Assembly (NCBI RefSeq): GCF_000316625.1
Contig: NC_019676.1
Location: 3,552,501 to 3,616,500 of the forward strand
Origin: Nostoc sp. PCC 7107
GTDB taxonomy: Bacteria > Cyanobacteriota > Cyanobacteriia > Cyanobacteriales > Nostocaceae
DNA: 64,000 nucleotides
Direction: 5' to 3'
Both the position numbers and the translations under genes were made by a program. The notes below the pieces were generated by a model. It was not told where the DNA came from, searched no databases, and was given only the letters and a program-made list of their open reading frames with translations. Below, in pieces: positions 44,398 to 52,678 of this stretch (position 1 is the stretch's first letter; every line of letters begins with the position of its first letter).

Positions 44398-45201
44398 TTA
44401 GGTTAGTTGAAAGATAAATGTTACCAAATCACCTTTACCGAGGCTGATGCGATCGCCTGGGCGGAGGCGGTGTCTGTTCCCTGGTAATAATGGCAAGTTG
44501 TTAATATAAGTGCCATTGGAACTACCGACATCTTCTACATAGTAAGCATCTCCCTCAACGCGAATATCTGCGTGTATCCGAGAGACAATTTCCGAATTAC
44601 TAAATCCTGAAACATCGATATCAGGAGGAATACGGTCATTGGGCTTGCCAATGTGAATTACCGAGAGACTTTGGGGTAATTCAATTTCGCGATCGCTTTG
44701 AATATGCACCACTCGCGCGGTGACTTGTTGTAATTGAGTTCTCGAAACGCCTGCGGGAGCAGCTTCTGGCTCTTGTTCTGGTGCGGGAGCAGGTTCTGGT
44801 TCGGGCGGTGGGCTAGGAATGGCGGCCTCAACAGCTACAGGTTCAGGAGCGATAGGAGGTAGGGGAGGTGGGGGTGTGCTTTCGGCTGCTACCGCTGTTG
44901 GTGGTACAGCTACAGGCTGGCTAATTCCTAAAGCATCTGGTTGTAGTAGATCTAATAATGGATCTGGAGTAACTAATGGTGGTGCTTGTACAGGAATTTC
45001 GGGAGCAACTGTAGCAGCAACAGGAGCCGGTGCAGCAGCGGAGTGCAGATTAAAGCCACATTGACCGCAGAAAGCAGCATCAGCCTGTACCGTTGCTCCA
45101 CAGTTAGGACAGTTACTAGTCGCTGGTAAAGGCGTATAGCAAGCTTCACACTGGACAGCGCCGTTGGGATTGGGATGATTGCAATTCGGGCAGACGATCA
45201 T
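44398..45201 (-). CDS. FHA-domain protein with N-terminal zinc ribbons
   Basis: About 267 aa. Two zinc-ribbon-like cysteine pairs lie at the start (CPNCNHP, CEACYTP, CPNCGAT and CGQCGFN). A long proline- and alanine-rich linker follows (about 55-155) and then an FHA domain (about 175-265) with SRIHADI and DVGSSNGTYIN. FHA domains bind phosphothreonine, so this protein likely reads out Ser/Thr kinases such as the one at 707. I chose the ATG at 45201; a TTG at 45246 would add 15 residues that do not belong to the zinc ribbon. Confidence 0.88.
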   Translation of the reverse strand: MIVCPNCNHPNPNGAVQCEACYTPLPATSNCPNCGATVQADAAFCGQCGFNLHSAAAPAPVAATVAPEIPVQAPPLVTPDPLLDLLQPDALGISQPVAVPPTAVAAESTPPPPLPPIAPEPVAVEAAIPSPPPEPEPAPAPEQEPEAAPAGVSRTQLQQVTARVVHIQSDREIELPQSLSVIHIGKPNDRIPPDIDVSGFSNSEIVSRIHADIRVEGDAYYVEDVGSSNGTYINNLPLLPGNRHRLRPGDRISLGKGDLVTFIFQLT

Positions 45202-45345
45202 TGATTTGAGCCTTTGTTGAAGATCAGCGTTAGATAGTACTGGCAAGCAGAAAAAACTCCGTAGATGCTTCTGCTTCTACCAATCGGCAGTTTTGCAAGG
45301 GGGCGATTCTAGCTTTCGATTTTAACAACTACTCTTGAGGAAATT

Positions 45346-45398
45346 AAAAGTAAAAAGGCAAAAGTAAAAAGAATAGACGCTTTTGCCTTTTTACTTTT
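45346..45398 (-). terminator. Terminator of the 6-phosphogluconolactonase gene
   Basis: A perfect 19-bp inverted repeat (AAAAGTAAAAAGGCAAAAG and its inverse, 45346-45364 and 45380-45398) lies just beyond the gene end at 45410. The arms are A/T-rich and give T-runs on either strand. Confidence 0.75.
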
Positions 45399-45409
45399 AC
45401 CTTTTGACT

Positions 45410-46132
45410 TTAATTTGGCAATTCCGCCCCAGCTGCTGAATCTAGGAGCCACCAAAGTTCTCCTTGGGGGCGAATTAAGCGAGATGGGTAGCTAAAGTCA
45501 TCGGCTTGAGGGGCAAAGACTTTGGCTAAAGCTGGTCGTTTATTAGCACCTGCAACGACAAAAATCACGCTGCGAGCCGTGTTGATGAAGGGGTAAGTGA
45601 AGGTGATGCGAGGATTTCCGTCTTTGTTACCCACAGTAATTAAGCGATCGCTCACTTTGAGTGCGTCTGTGTGGGGAAACAAAGATGCTGTATGGGCATC
45701 ATCACCCATACCCAGCAAGATGACATCTAATGATGGGAACTCACCGGGAGCAGTATGAAAAAATTCTCGTAAATCCTGCTCATGCTTGTCAGCCGATAAG
45801 GCTGGATCAGCATCTAAAGTAGGGACTGCGTGAATGTTGGCGGCGGGAATGTTAACTCGATCTAGCCATGCACGCCGCGCCATTAATTCATTGCTATCGG
45901 GGTGAGATGCGGGAACGTAGCGCTCATCGCCCCAAAAAACGTGAATTTTATCCCAAGGCAAATCTTGAGCAGCGATCGCTTCATATAAAGGCTTAGGTGT
46001 ACTCCCGCCAGATAGAGCAATCGTAAATTGCCCCCGTTGGGCAATGGCAGTTTCCAACTTCGATAAAATTAACTCCAGCGATCGCGCTACCAGCGCAGAC
46101 TGATCTGATAGAATTTCTACTGTTTTATTCAT
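45410..46132 (-). CDS. pgl: 6-phosphogluconolactonase
   Basis: A 240-aa enzyme of the oxidative pentose phosphate pathway that hydrolyses 6-phosphogluconolactone. The motifs are FTIALSGGSTPKPLYEAIA (about 36-54), VFWGDERYVP (about 64-74) and LLGMGDDAHTASLFP (about 139). The length is normal. It acts in the cytoplasm. In heterocysts this pathway supplies electrons for nitrogenase. It ends in a strong hairpin. Confidence 0.95.
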   Translation of the reverse strand: MNKTVEILSDQSALVARSLELILSKLETAIAQRGQFTIALSGGSTPKPLYEAIAAQDLPWDKIHVFWGDERYVPASHPDSNELMARRAWLDRVNIPAANIHAVPTLDADPALSADKHEQDLREFFHTAPGEFPSLDVILLGMGDDAHTASLFPHTDALKVSDRLITVGNKDGNPRITFTYPFINTARSVIFVVAGANKRPALAKVFAPQADDFSYPSRLIRPQGELWWLLDSAAGAELPN

Positions 46133-46597
46133 GGCTTTATGATTACATTGCCTGCTTCCAGCAATACGATACCGAACTTCTAATCATCCCTCCTTTTACC
46201 TTCTAAAACTTTTAACATCATGATTTAAATAGCCACAAATTAACCTCATTTACCGTTATCATCTTTCATGTTCTGTTGTCAGTAGTCAGTGGTACTAACT
46301 GGGAAGGGTTTAAGGGGGGTTGGGAGGATTTGAAGAAGATGAAAACGTTAACTAGAACCGTATTGGGTTATGGCTCAATACGGTTCAGTTAAGAAAACTA
46401 AATCACAACAAAACCAACAAATGATTACTCAACCAAAACGAAAGAATGATTTTGCAGGGGGTTTGGGGGACGCAACCGTCACCCAATCGGGGGCTTGGGG
46501 GATTCTCCCCCAAATCTTGCTTATTGTCCGATAGTTAAGCAGAAATTGAGAAATCAACTCTCATCACCTTAACTGAACCGTATTGAGCTATAGTCTG
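46133..46597. other. Intergenic region with MITE copy 2
   Basis: There is no gene in 465 bp. It holds MITE copy 2 and, just before it, a partial inverted copy of its terminal repeat (GAACCGTATTG at 46355-46365). Confidence 0.7.
46373..46588. mobile_element. MITE-like non-coding element, copy 2
   Basis: A 216-bp element with a perfect 21-bp terminal inverted repeat. It starts GCTCAATACGGTTCAG and ends with the exact reverse complement. It has no coding capacity. TA dinucleotides flank the ends (TATG on the left, TATA on the right), which resembles elements moved by IS630/Tc1-type transposases. Copy 1 is at 2552-2798. Confidence 0.8.
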
Positions 46598-49555
46598 TCA
46601 CCTATCACTTGCAACATTACTCAACGGAGTCCAATCCCCAGAAGGAAGAAACGCCGCCCAAAATCTGGGATGCTGATATTCTTGACTATTGAGCAAATCC
46701 AACTGTGCAGCACGTAAAGCTTCATGTCTTCCCTTACCCTTCTGCAAATTCTGATAATACTTCACCATTAAATCCTTCGTCGCTGCATCATCCACCAACC
46801 ACAGACTCAAAACTTGAGATTGGGAACCAGCAATTACCAAAGCCCGCCGTAAACCATACACACCATCGCCAACTTTCACATCACCCTTACCTGTTTCACA
46901 AGCCGACAGCACAACTAACTGATTAGAACGCAAATCTAAACCAGCCACTTCCAAAGCTGTCAACACACCATCATCATTCCCTAGGGTGACTTGATTGCGT
47001 TTGTTTGCACCAGCTAGAGCTAAACCAGAACGCAATAAGGGATTTTCTACTTGTAAAATATTTGGTTGACTGGGTGTTAACTCTAAATCTGATGATGCGT
47101 TGAGGTTTTGTTCCACATCAGTGATAAAGAAACCATGCGTAGCCAAGTGTAAAATGCTCGGACTTTGTATTTGTTTGACTGCGGTTTCTGTCGCATCTTT
47201 ACCTAAGACTAATTTTGCCTTGGGTAAAACATTTTTAATGGCTATGGCTTCATCTTTAGTAGCAGTTAAAGCTTCAAATTCCAAATTCGCTAAATCACCA
47301 GAGCGCAGGTTTTGGGAACTACGCATACCAGATGTTTTCGCAGTTCCTCCAGTTGAGGCTTGATTATCGTAGTCAATATCTGCCAACACCACAGGCGCAG
47401 AAGCATTCTGGTTATTTGCTTGAAAGCGTAACAAATCTCTGCCACTGGTAAGGTAAGAAAAAGCATAACTCTGAATCAAGAATTTATCTTGCTGATCCTT
47501 TAAGGCTTCAAAGGGAATTAATGTTAATTGCCCATCAGGAGAAATCAAAATATGCCGCGCATCACCCAATAACGGACGGATAGGTGCGATTAATTTATCT
47601 TCTAAAGTCCGGGCGAGTTTGTTGAATGACCTTCCTGTAGCTAACTCTACGCGAAAATCAACAGCTAATTTATCAATCTCTGCGGCTTCACCTAAATCAA
47701 CCCATGAGGGTTTACCAGTAGAACGTAACACCGCCGCCGCATAACGCGCTTTTCCCCAGGTTGGGACATCTTTCACCGATTGAGCATTGAACGGCCGATA
47801 CTGCACAATCTCTACCAAGACTGCATTTTTGGGGATTTTGGCTTGAATGCTGGCTAATTTTATTGGTTGTGTTTGCTCACGGAATTCAGCACTTTTATTA
47901 CTAATAGCTGCTTCTAGTTTGGCTTTGTCTGCTTCTAGTTGTTCTAGTTGAGGTTTTAGATTAGCAGTTTGTTTTGTTGATTCAGAAAATACTAATGCGG
48001 AGAGTTGCTGTTGTATTTGCAGCCATTGAGTAAATAATTTTTGAGTTTCGGGGTTTTTGTCTAGTTGAGTGCGGAGTATTTGGATGCTATCAGCTACAGC
48101 ATCTAACACCAGTCCTTTGCGCCGCAGTACGGTGGTTAAGGCTAGAGATGCGGCGGTTGAATTTTTAGTTTTTTCTTGCAGGGATAAGGAAATGGCGGTG
48201 TTAGTTGTCCCCCGAAAAGTTCTCACGTAACTCTGTTTTCTTTGTTCTGAGCCGACTGCAAAAATCAAATTGAGATTTTTTGCCTCAATTTCTAGCCCAC
48301 GACGTGAGAAATCAATAGCACGAGTATGATTACCCTTAGCTGAGTAGAGTAAGGCCAAATTATTCAAGCTCAGGGCGATTAATGGATGTTCTTTACCAAG
48401 TACCTGCTCATAAATAGCTAAAGCGCGGAGGTGCAATGGTTCTGCTTGTTGATAATTTCTTTGTATTTGATAGAGTTCAGCTAAGTTATGTAAAATTTGA
48501 GCAAAATTACGATGCTCTTGACCAAATACCTGCTCATAAATAGCCAAAGCGCGGAGATATAATGGTTCCGCTTGTTGATATTTACCTTGGGCGCGATAGA
48601 GTACAGCCAAATTATTTAAGCTTTGGGCAATCTGCGGATTTTCTTTACCTAAGACTTTCTCTCTGATAGCTAGAGAAAGCAAATATAATTGCTCTGCTTG
48701 TTGATATTGACTTTGTTCACCATAAAGTTCAGCCAAATTATTCAAGCTTTGAGCAACATCAGGATGTTCCTTACCCAGAACATTTGCATAAATTTCCAAA
48801 GAGCGAAGATACAATACTTCTGCCTGTTGATAATTGCCTTGTTCTTTGTAGAGTAAGGCTAAATTATTTAAGCTTTCAGCGACATAACGATGTTCTTTAC
48901 CAAGTACCTTTTCATAAATAGCCAGCGATCGCAGATACAATGGTTCTGCTGCTTGATATTTTCCCTGTAATCGATACAGTTCCGCCAAGTTATTCAAGCT
49001 ATTGGCAACATCAGGCGATTCTTGCCCTTGTGCCTTCTGATAAATAGCCAGAGAACGGAGATACAATGGTTCCGCCTGTTGATATTTTCCCTGTTCTTGA
49101 TACAGTAAAGCTAAATTATTTAAAGCAATAGCGACATTGGGATCTTCTTTCCCTCGCACCTTTTCAGAAATTGCCAAAGCGCGGAAATATAATGGCTCGG
49201 CTTGTTGATATTTTCCCTGTAATCGATACAGTTCCGCCAAATTATTCAAGCTATTCGCAACTAATGGGTGTTCCTTACCCAGCACCTGCTCGCGGATAGC
49301 CAATACCCGTTCTGCTAAAGGGGTAGCAGTAGAGTATTTTCCTGCTTGGTATAACTTTCCTATCTGTTGATTAAGTTCTTGGGCTTGTTCTAAAGCTGCT
49401 TGCTCCTCTGCTGAGTATATAGGAGTTTGCTGTTGGGCGATCGCTCTAACTGACACACTCAACAATAACCCTGTTGTCATCACACCCGTTACTATCCAAG
49501 GTGCGAGACAAATACCCGCAGTACTCATCACATTGAATAACTTTTTCACACTCAA
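46598..49555 (-). CDS. TPR-CHAT protein with signal-like N-terminus
   Basis: A 985-aa protein. A signal/anchor segment (about 12-40) precedes about nine 42-residue kinesin-light-chain-type TPR units (about 50-420), most of which contain SLNNLAELY or ALNNLALLY. The C-terminal CHAT caspase-like domain (about 640-975) has the catalytic pair HLATHGFF (about 805) and LSACETGKG (about 885). CHAT proteases cleave partner proteins when the repeat domain binds a signal. With a signal sequence it may act in the periplasm. A broken PIN gene follows upstream; no obvious substrate gene adjoins. Confidence 0.9.
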   Translation of the reverse strand: MSVKKLFNVMSTAGICLAPWIVTGVMTTGLLLSVSVRAIAQQQTPIYSAEEQAALEQAQELNQQIGKLYQAGKYSTATPLAERVLAIREQVLGKEHPLVANSLNNLAELYRLQGKYQQAEPLYFRALAISEKVRGKEDPNVAIALNNLALLYQEQGKYQQAEPLYLRSLAIYQKAQGQESPDVANSLNNLAELYRLQGKYQAAEPLYLRSLAIYEKVLGKEHRYVAESLNNLALLYKEQGNYQQAEVLYLRSLEIYANVLGKEHPDVAQSLNNLAELYGEQSQYQQAEQLYLLSLAIREKVLGKENPQIAQSLNNLAVLYRAQGKYQQAEPLYLRALAIYEQVFGQEHRNFAQILHNLAELYQIQRNYQQAEPLHLRALAIYEQVLGKEHPLIALSLNNLALLYSAKGNHTRAIDFSRRGLEIEAKNLNLIFAVGSEQRKQSYVRTFRGTTNTAISLSLQEKTKNSTAASLALTTVLRRKGLVLDAVADSIQILRTQLDKNPETQKLFTQWLQIQQQLSALVFSESTKQTANLKPQLEQLEADKAKLEAAISNKSAEFREQTQPIKLASIQAKIPKNAVLVEIVQYRPFNAQSVKDVPTWGKARYAAAVLRSTGKPSWVDLGEAAEIDKLAVDFRVELATGRSFNKLARTLEDKLIAPIRPLLGDARHILISPDGQLTLIPFEALKDQQDKFLIQSYAFSYLTSGRDLLRFQANNQNASAPVVLADIDYDNQASTGGTAKTSGMRSSQNLRSGDLANLEFEALTATKDEAIAIKNVLPKAKLVLGKDATETAVKQIQSPSILHLATHGFFITDVEQNLNASSDLELTPSQPNILQVENPLLRSGLALAGANKRNQVTLGNDDGVLTALEVAGLDLRSNQLVVLSACETGKGDVKVGDGVYGLRRALVIAGSQSQVLSLWLVDDAATKDLMVKYYQNLQKGKGRHEALRAAQLDLLNSQEYQHPRFWAAFLPSGDWTPLSNVASDR

Positions 49556-49556
49556 C

Positions 49557-50000
49557 TCACTCTACCTCTAACTCACCTACCACCAAAACCCTCAACTCCG
49601 TCACCCGCTTCAAAGCTACATCATTAGTCAAAAAAGCCTCACAACCAGCCGTTTAAGCCACTGCTACCTGTAACGCATCGAGTAACTGAAGCTTATAATG
49701 CACCCTAATTCTTGCAGCTTCTCGTGCAATAGCAGCATTAATATCCACAAGAATTACTTGTTCTGGTTGTAAAACATCAACAAAAGCTTGCTCTAAATCT
49801 ACTAACCCCAGAGCCATAGCACCTACCAAACATTCTGATAAAGTTATCCCAGATGCTACTGGTGTAATGTCAGTTGACAAAAGTTCAAAAATTGGATCGA
49901 CTAAATCCACAAACTGCGGATGGCGTTCTACAAAATAAATTACGGGTGCTGTATCAAGAAATAAGCGAGAAACTCCAACTAACGCATCGCTAATTCTCAT
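49557..50000 (-). pseudogene. PIN-domain toxin interrupted by an in-frame stop
   Basis: The first 115 codons encode a PIN ribonuclease with acidic residues in LFLDTAPVIYF, LSECLVGA and LLDALQVAVA. A TAA at 49653-49655 then ends translation. The same frame continues without another stop for 31 codons, encoding TAGCEAFLTNDVALKRVTEL and then RVLVVGELEVE. This is the expected end of the family, including the ND motif that supplies a catalytic acid. A single base change (for example TTA to TAA) explains the break. It overlaps the antitoxin gene by 4 bp. A sequencing error is the main alternative. Confidence 0.8.
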
Positions 50001-50248
50001 TCCTCTCCTCGCAACAGCCGTTCTCGATGCTCATCCCCTTCTCGTCGAGTCCGCGAAACCCACTCCTGAGCATCCCCACCCAAGAGCGGATAGGGAGCCA
50101 TACCCTTCAAATCGCTCAACTTGCGTTTTGGTGGCGTTTGGGTGATGTGCTTCTTCACTTGTTTTACCAAATGTCCCATCACCGTCAATTGCTCCTCTGG
50201 AGTTAATTGCTCAATATCGTTTAAAATTTTTTCCAGTGATGGACTCAT
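49997..50248 (-). CDS. Antitoxin-like protein of the broken PIN pair
   Basis: About 83 aa, starting MSPSLEKILNDIEQLTPEEQ. The first half is helical, and the basic-acidic tail (EWVSRTRREGDEHRERLL) fits antitoxins that wrap a PIN toxin. An upstream ATG at 50302 would add 18 residues that look non-conserved. The stop overlaps the PIN gene start. With the toxin truncated, the antitoxin may now be dispensable. Confidence 0.7.
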   Translation of the reverse strand: MSPSLEKILNDIEQLTPEEQLTVMGHLVKQVKKHITQTPPKRKLSDLKGMAPYPLLGGDAQEWVSRTRREGDEHRERLLRGEE

Positions 50249-50350
50249 CAACCTAACCGTATCAACTGCTGTAAATTTTAGCGTCTTTACTCTTAGCCAC
50301 ATTCCAATTCTTGCACAAGCGGATCTGAAAAGCTGAGTTAGGTAGCTATT

Positions 50351-51091
50351 TCAGACTTCAAAAAGATTTTCCCAGCCAGGAATAGCCTCGCGTTGAGCAA
50401 TTAGTAATTCTTGAATGCCTTTTTCGGCACAATCAAGCAGTTGATTTAACTGTGTACGGCTAAAACTACCTTCTTCCGCCGTTCCCTGCACTTCAATTAT
50501 GCCCAAATGATGATCCATCACGACGTTGAAATCGACTGTAGCTGCTACGTCTTCTGGGTAGTTTAAATCTAAATATGCTTCACCTTCTAATAAACCTACA
50601 GAAACGGCTGCCACTTGTCCAGATAAAGGCGATCGCTCTAACACCCCACGCTGTAATAATTGGGAAATTGCCTGCGCTAAGGCGACAAAACCCCCTGTAA
50701 TGGCTGTGGTTCTCGTTCCTGCATCTGCTTGTAACACATCAGCATCCACAGTTATTGTCCGTTCTCCCAACGCCTCAAAATCTATTGTTGCCCTTAAGCT
50801 GCGTCCAATTAAACGTTGAATTTCTTGAGTCCTCCCAGACAGCTTTAACAATTCTCGTTCTTGGCGCTGCTGTGTGGCTGCGGGTAACATTCGGTACTCA
50901 GCCGTTAACCAACCTTTACCACTCCCGTTTAAAAATCTTGGCACTCCCTCATTGATGCTGACATTACAAAGTACCTGAGTATCACCACATTTAGCCAGCA
51001 CCGAACCAGGCGCAAAACGAGTAAACCCAGACTGAAAGCTTACAGGACGAAGTTCGTAAGGTTGTCTGCCGTCGGGACGCTGCCATGCCAT
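50351..51091 (-). CDS. rph: Ribonuclease PH
   Basis: A 246-aa phosphorolytic 3'-5' exoribonuclease that trims tRNA precursors. Motifs include [20 protein letters not shown] at the start, [14 protein letters not shown] and the [20 protein letters not shown]-binding segment (about 85-101), and [16 protein letters not shown]. The length is normal. It probably shares a direction with the kinase gene upstream, but heptad repeats between them may separate the transcripts. Confidence 0.95.
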   Translation of the reverse strand: MAWQRPDGRQPYELRPVSFQSGFTRFAPGSVLAKCGDTQVLCNVSINEGVPRFLNGSGKGWLTAEYRMLPAATQQRQERELLKLSGRTQEIQRLIGRSLRATIDFEALGERTITVDADVLQADAGTRTTAITGGFVALAQAISQLLQRGVLERSPLSGQVAAVSVGLLEGEAYLDLNYPEDVAATVDFNVVMDHHLGIIEVQGTAEEGSFSRTQLNQLLDCAEKGIQELLIAQREAIPGWENLFEV

Positions 51092-51126
51092 TGGATTGCC
51101 TCACAATTTTCATCTAGAATACTGCT

Positions 51127-51180
51127 TGAAGTGTGAAGTGTGAAGTGTGAAGTGTGAAGTGTGAAGTGTGAAGTCTAAAG
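51127..51180. repeat. STRR block (GTGTGAA)6
   Basis: About six consecutive GTGTGAA heptads plus degenerate ends, between rph and the nucleotide kinase gene. It is the most regular of the heptad blocks in the window. Confidence 0.85.
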
Positions 51181-51201
51181 TCTGAAATTTTATCTTTTGA
51201 C

Positions 51202-51762
51202 TCAGCACTCAGCACTCATCAGCAGATTGAGGATAGTTTGCTCTACCATTTCCGGTACTTGATCACCGTTGATTGTTAACAGGCGGCGGCGACGGTCGTA
51301 GTATTCTAAAATCGGGATAGTGCGATCGTAAAATATTTCCACTCGACGTTGGACAATTTCGGGTTGGTCATCTGGTAAAGAACGGCCTAGAGAACGGCTG
51401 ACCATGATGGCTTGTGGTACTTGTAAATAAATTGCCCAATCTAACTGTTGTCCTAAAGTCTCCAATAAAAAATCTAATTCTTCCGATTGAAAGGCCGTGC
51501 GGGGATAACCTTCTAAAATCCAACCACCAACAACATCAAGTTTTTTTAGTCGCAGCCGCATTAATTCAATCATCATTTCATCGGGGACTAACTCACCTCT
51601 GGCTACATAGGGTTGTGCATGACGACCGAGTTCGCTATAGTTAGCGATCGCTTCCCGTAAAATTTCACCCGTAGAAATCTGAGGTATATCAAAGTGTCTG
51701 CCAAGCCTTTGCGCTTGAGTGCTTTTACCTGATCCTGAACCTCCCAGAATCACTAATCTCAC
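51202..51762 (-). CDS. Adenylate-kinase-family nucleoside monophosphate kinase
   Basis: A 186-aa enzyme with P-loop LGGSGSGKSTQAQRL (about 5-19), the NMP-binding motif ISTGEILREAI, GYPRTAFQSEELDFLL and a short LID (RSLGRSLPDD). The short LID and length are those of small cyanobacterial adenylate kinase paralogues. It should interconvert ATP, AMP and ADP or a related NMP. Whether it is the main Adk of the cell cannot be told here. Confidence 0.85.
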   Translation of the reverse strand: MRLVILGGSGSGKSTQAQRLGRHFDIPQISTGEILREAIANYSELGRHAQPYVARGELVPDEMMIELMRLRLKKLDVVGGWILEGYPRTAFQSEELDFLLETLGQQLDWAIYLQVPQAIMVSRSLGRSLPDDQPEIVQRRVEIFYDRTIPILEYYDRRRRLLTINGDQVPEMVEQTILNLLMSAEC

Positions 51763-52089
51763 TTAATTTCACTCCTCATCTGGTAAAATTCATAACATTC
51801 TACTTTGTTTTGCTCAGACCAATAGTCTAGATCACACTCGGCTATTTTCATTGATTGCTACTAAATTTTGCGATCGTGTTGCGACTAGTTTCATCCAAAA
51901 AATGAAAATGTCAATATCCCATACCAATCTTGAATTATGGGATTTTAGATTTTGGATGATTTTTCCCTGTTCCCTACTCCCCACTCCTAAAACACACTTG
52001 TCAAAATCAGGTTAATCATATAGATAGATTTGCAATCACTCTCAGCCGAATTTCTTGCCTTATTTCTTGTAATTTTCTAAATTCTCCTT
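51763..52089. other. Intergenic region, divergent promoters
   Basis: No gene or notable repeat was seen in about 330 bp. Genes on both sides are divergent, so it should carry both promoters. Confidence 0.5.
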
Positions 52090-52626
52090 ATGGTCGCCCA
52101 GTTAGAATCTCCCAGCAGCAATTCGATACTTTCCTTACCAAACCCAGTAGAAGGACTAGTGCAAGTTTTCACTAGCGCTCACCGTAACTTTTTTACCACT
52201 GTTATGGCTCAATCCTTGAGAATCGCGGGTCAAGGCACATCAGTATTAGTAGTACAGTTTCTCAAAGGCGGTATCGGCCAAGGACAAGATAAACCAATTC
52301 AATTAGGACAAAATCTCGACTGGATACGCTGTGATTTGCCACGCTGTATCGATACACCACAACTAGACGAAGCAGAAAATCAAGCTTTACAAAAGTTATG
52401 GCAATATACACAAAATGTAGTCAATGAGGGCAAATATTCCCTGGTAGTTTTAGATGAATTAAGTTTAGCTATCAACTTTGGTTTAATTCCCGAAGCTGAT
52501 GTTTTAGAGTTTCTGGCAAAACGCCCGCCCCACATCGATATTATTCTCACAGGGCCAGAAATGCCTAAATCCCTGTTAGATGTAGCCGACCAAATTACCG
52601 AAATTCGTCGTAGCCATCGCCCCTAA
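52090..52626 (+). CDS. CobO/BtuR-like protein with degenerate P-loop
   Basis: A 178-aa protein of the ATP:corrinoid adenosyltransferase (CobO/BtuR) family. Typical segments are present: VLVVQFLKGG (about 54), LVVLDELSLAINFGLI (about 119) and DIILTGPEMPKSLLDVAD (about 151). The Walker A loop, normally GxGKGKTT, reads TSAHRNFFTT here. ATP binding in the standard way is therefore unlikely. It may be a structural or regulatory paralogue. It is encoded 52 bp before dcd on the same strand. Confidence 0.8.
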   Translation: MVAQLESPSSNSILSLPNPVEGLVQVFTSAHRNFFTTVMAQSLRIAGQGTSVLVVQFLKGGIGQGQDKPIQLGQNLDWIRCDLPRCIDTPQLDEAENQALQKLWQYTQNVVNEGKYSLVVLDELSLAINFGLIPEADVLEFLAKRPPHIDIILTGPEMPKSLLDVADQITEIRRSHRP

Positions 52627-52678
52627 ACGACACCCTTCACGATATTCTAGTAGTTCGGTTGGAATTACCTGTGAACTT

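Noticed and set aside
51127-51180. CRISPR-like regular repeat
   Set aside because: The unit is 7 bp in direct tandem without spacers; it is an STRR block.
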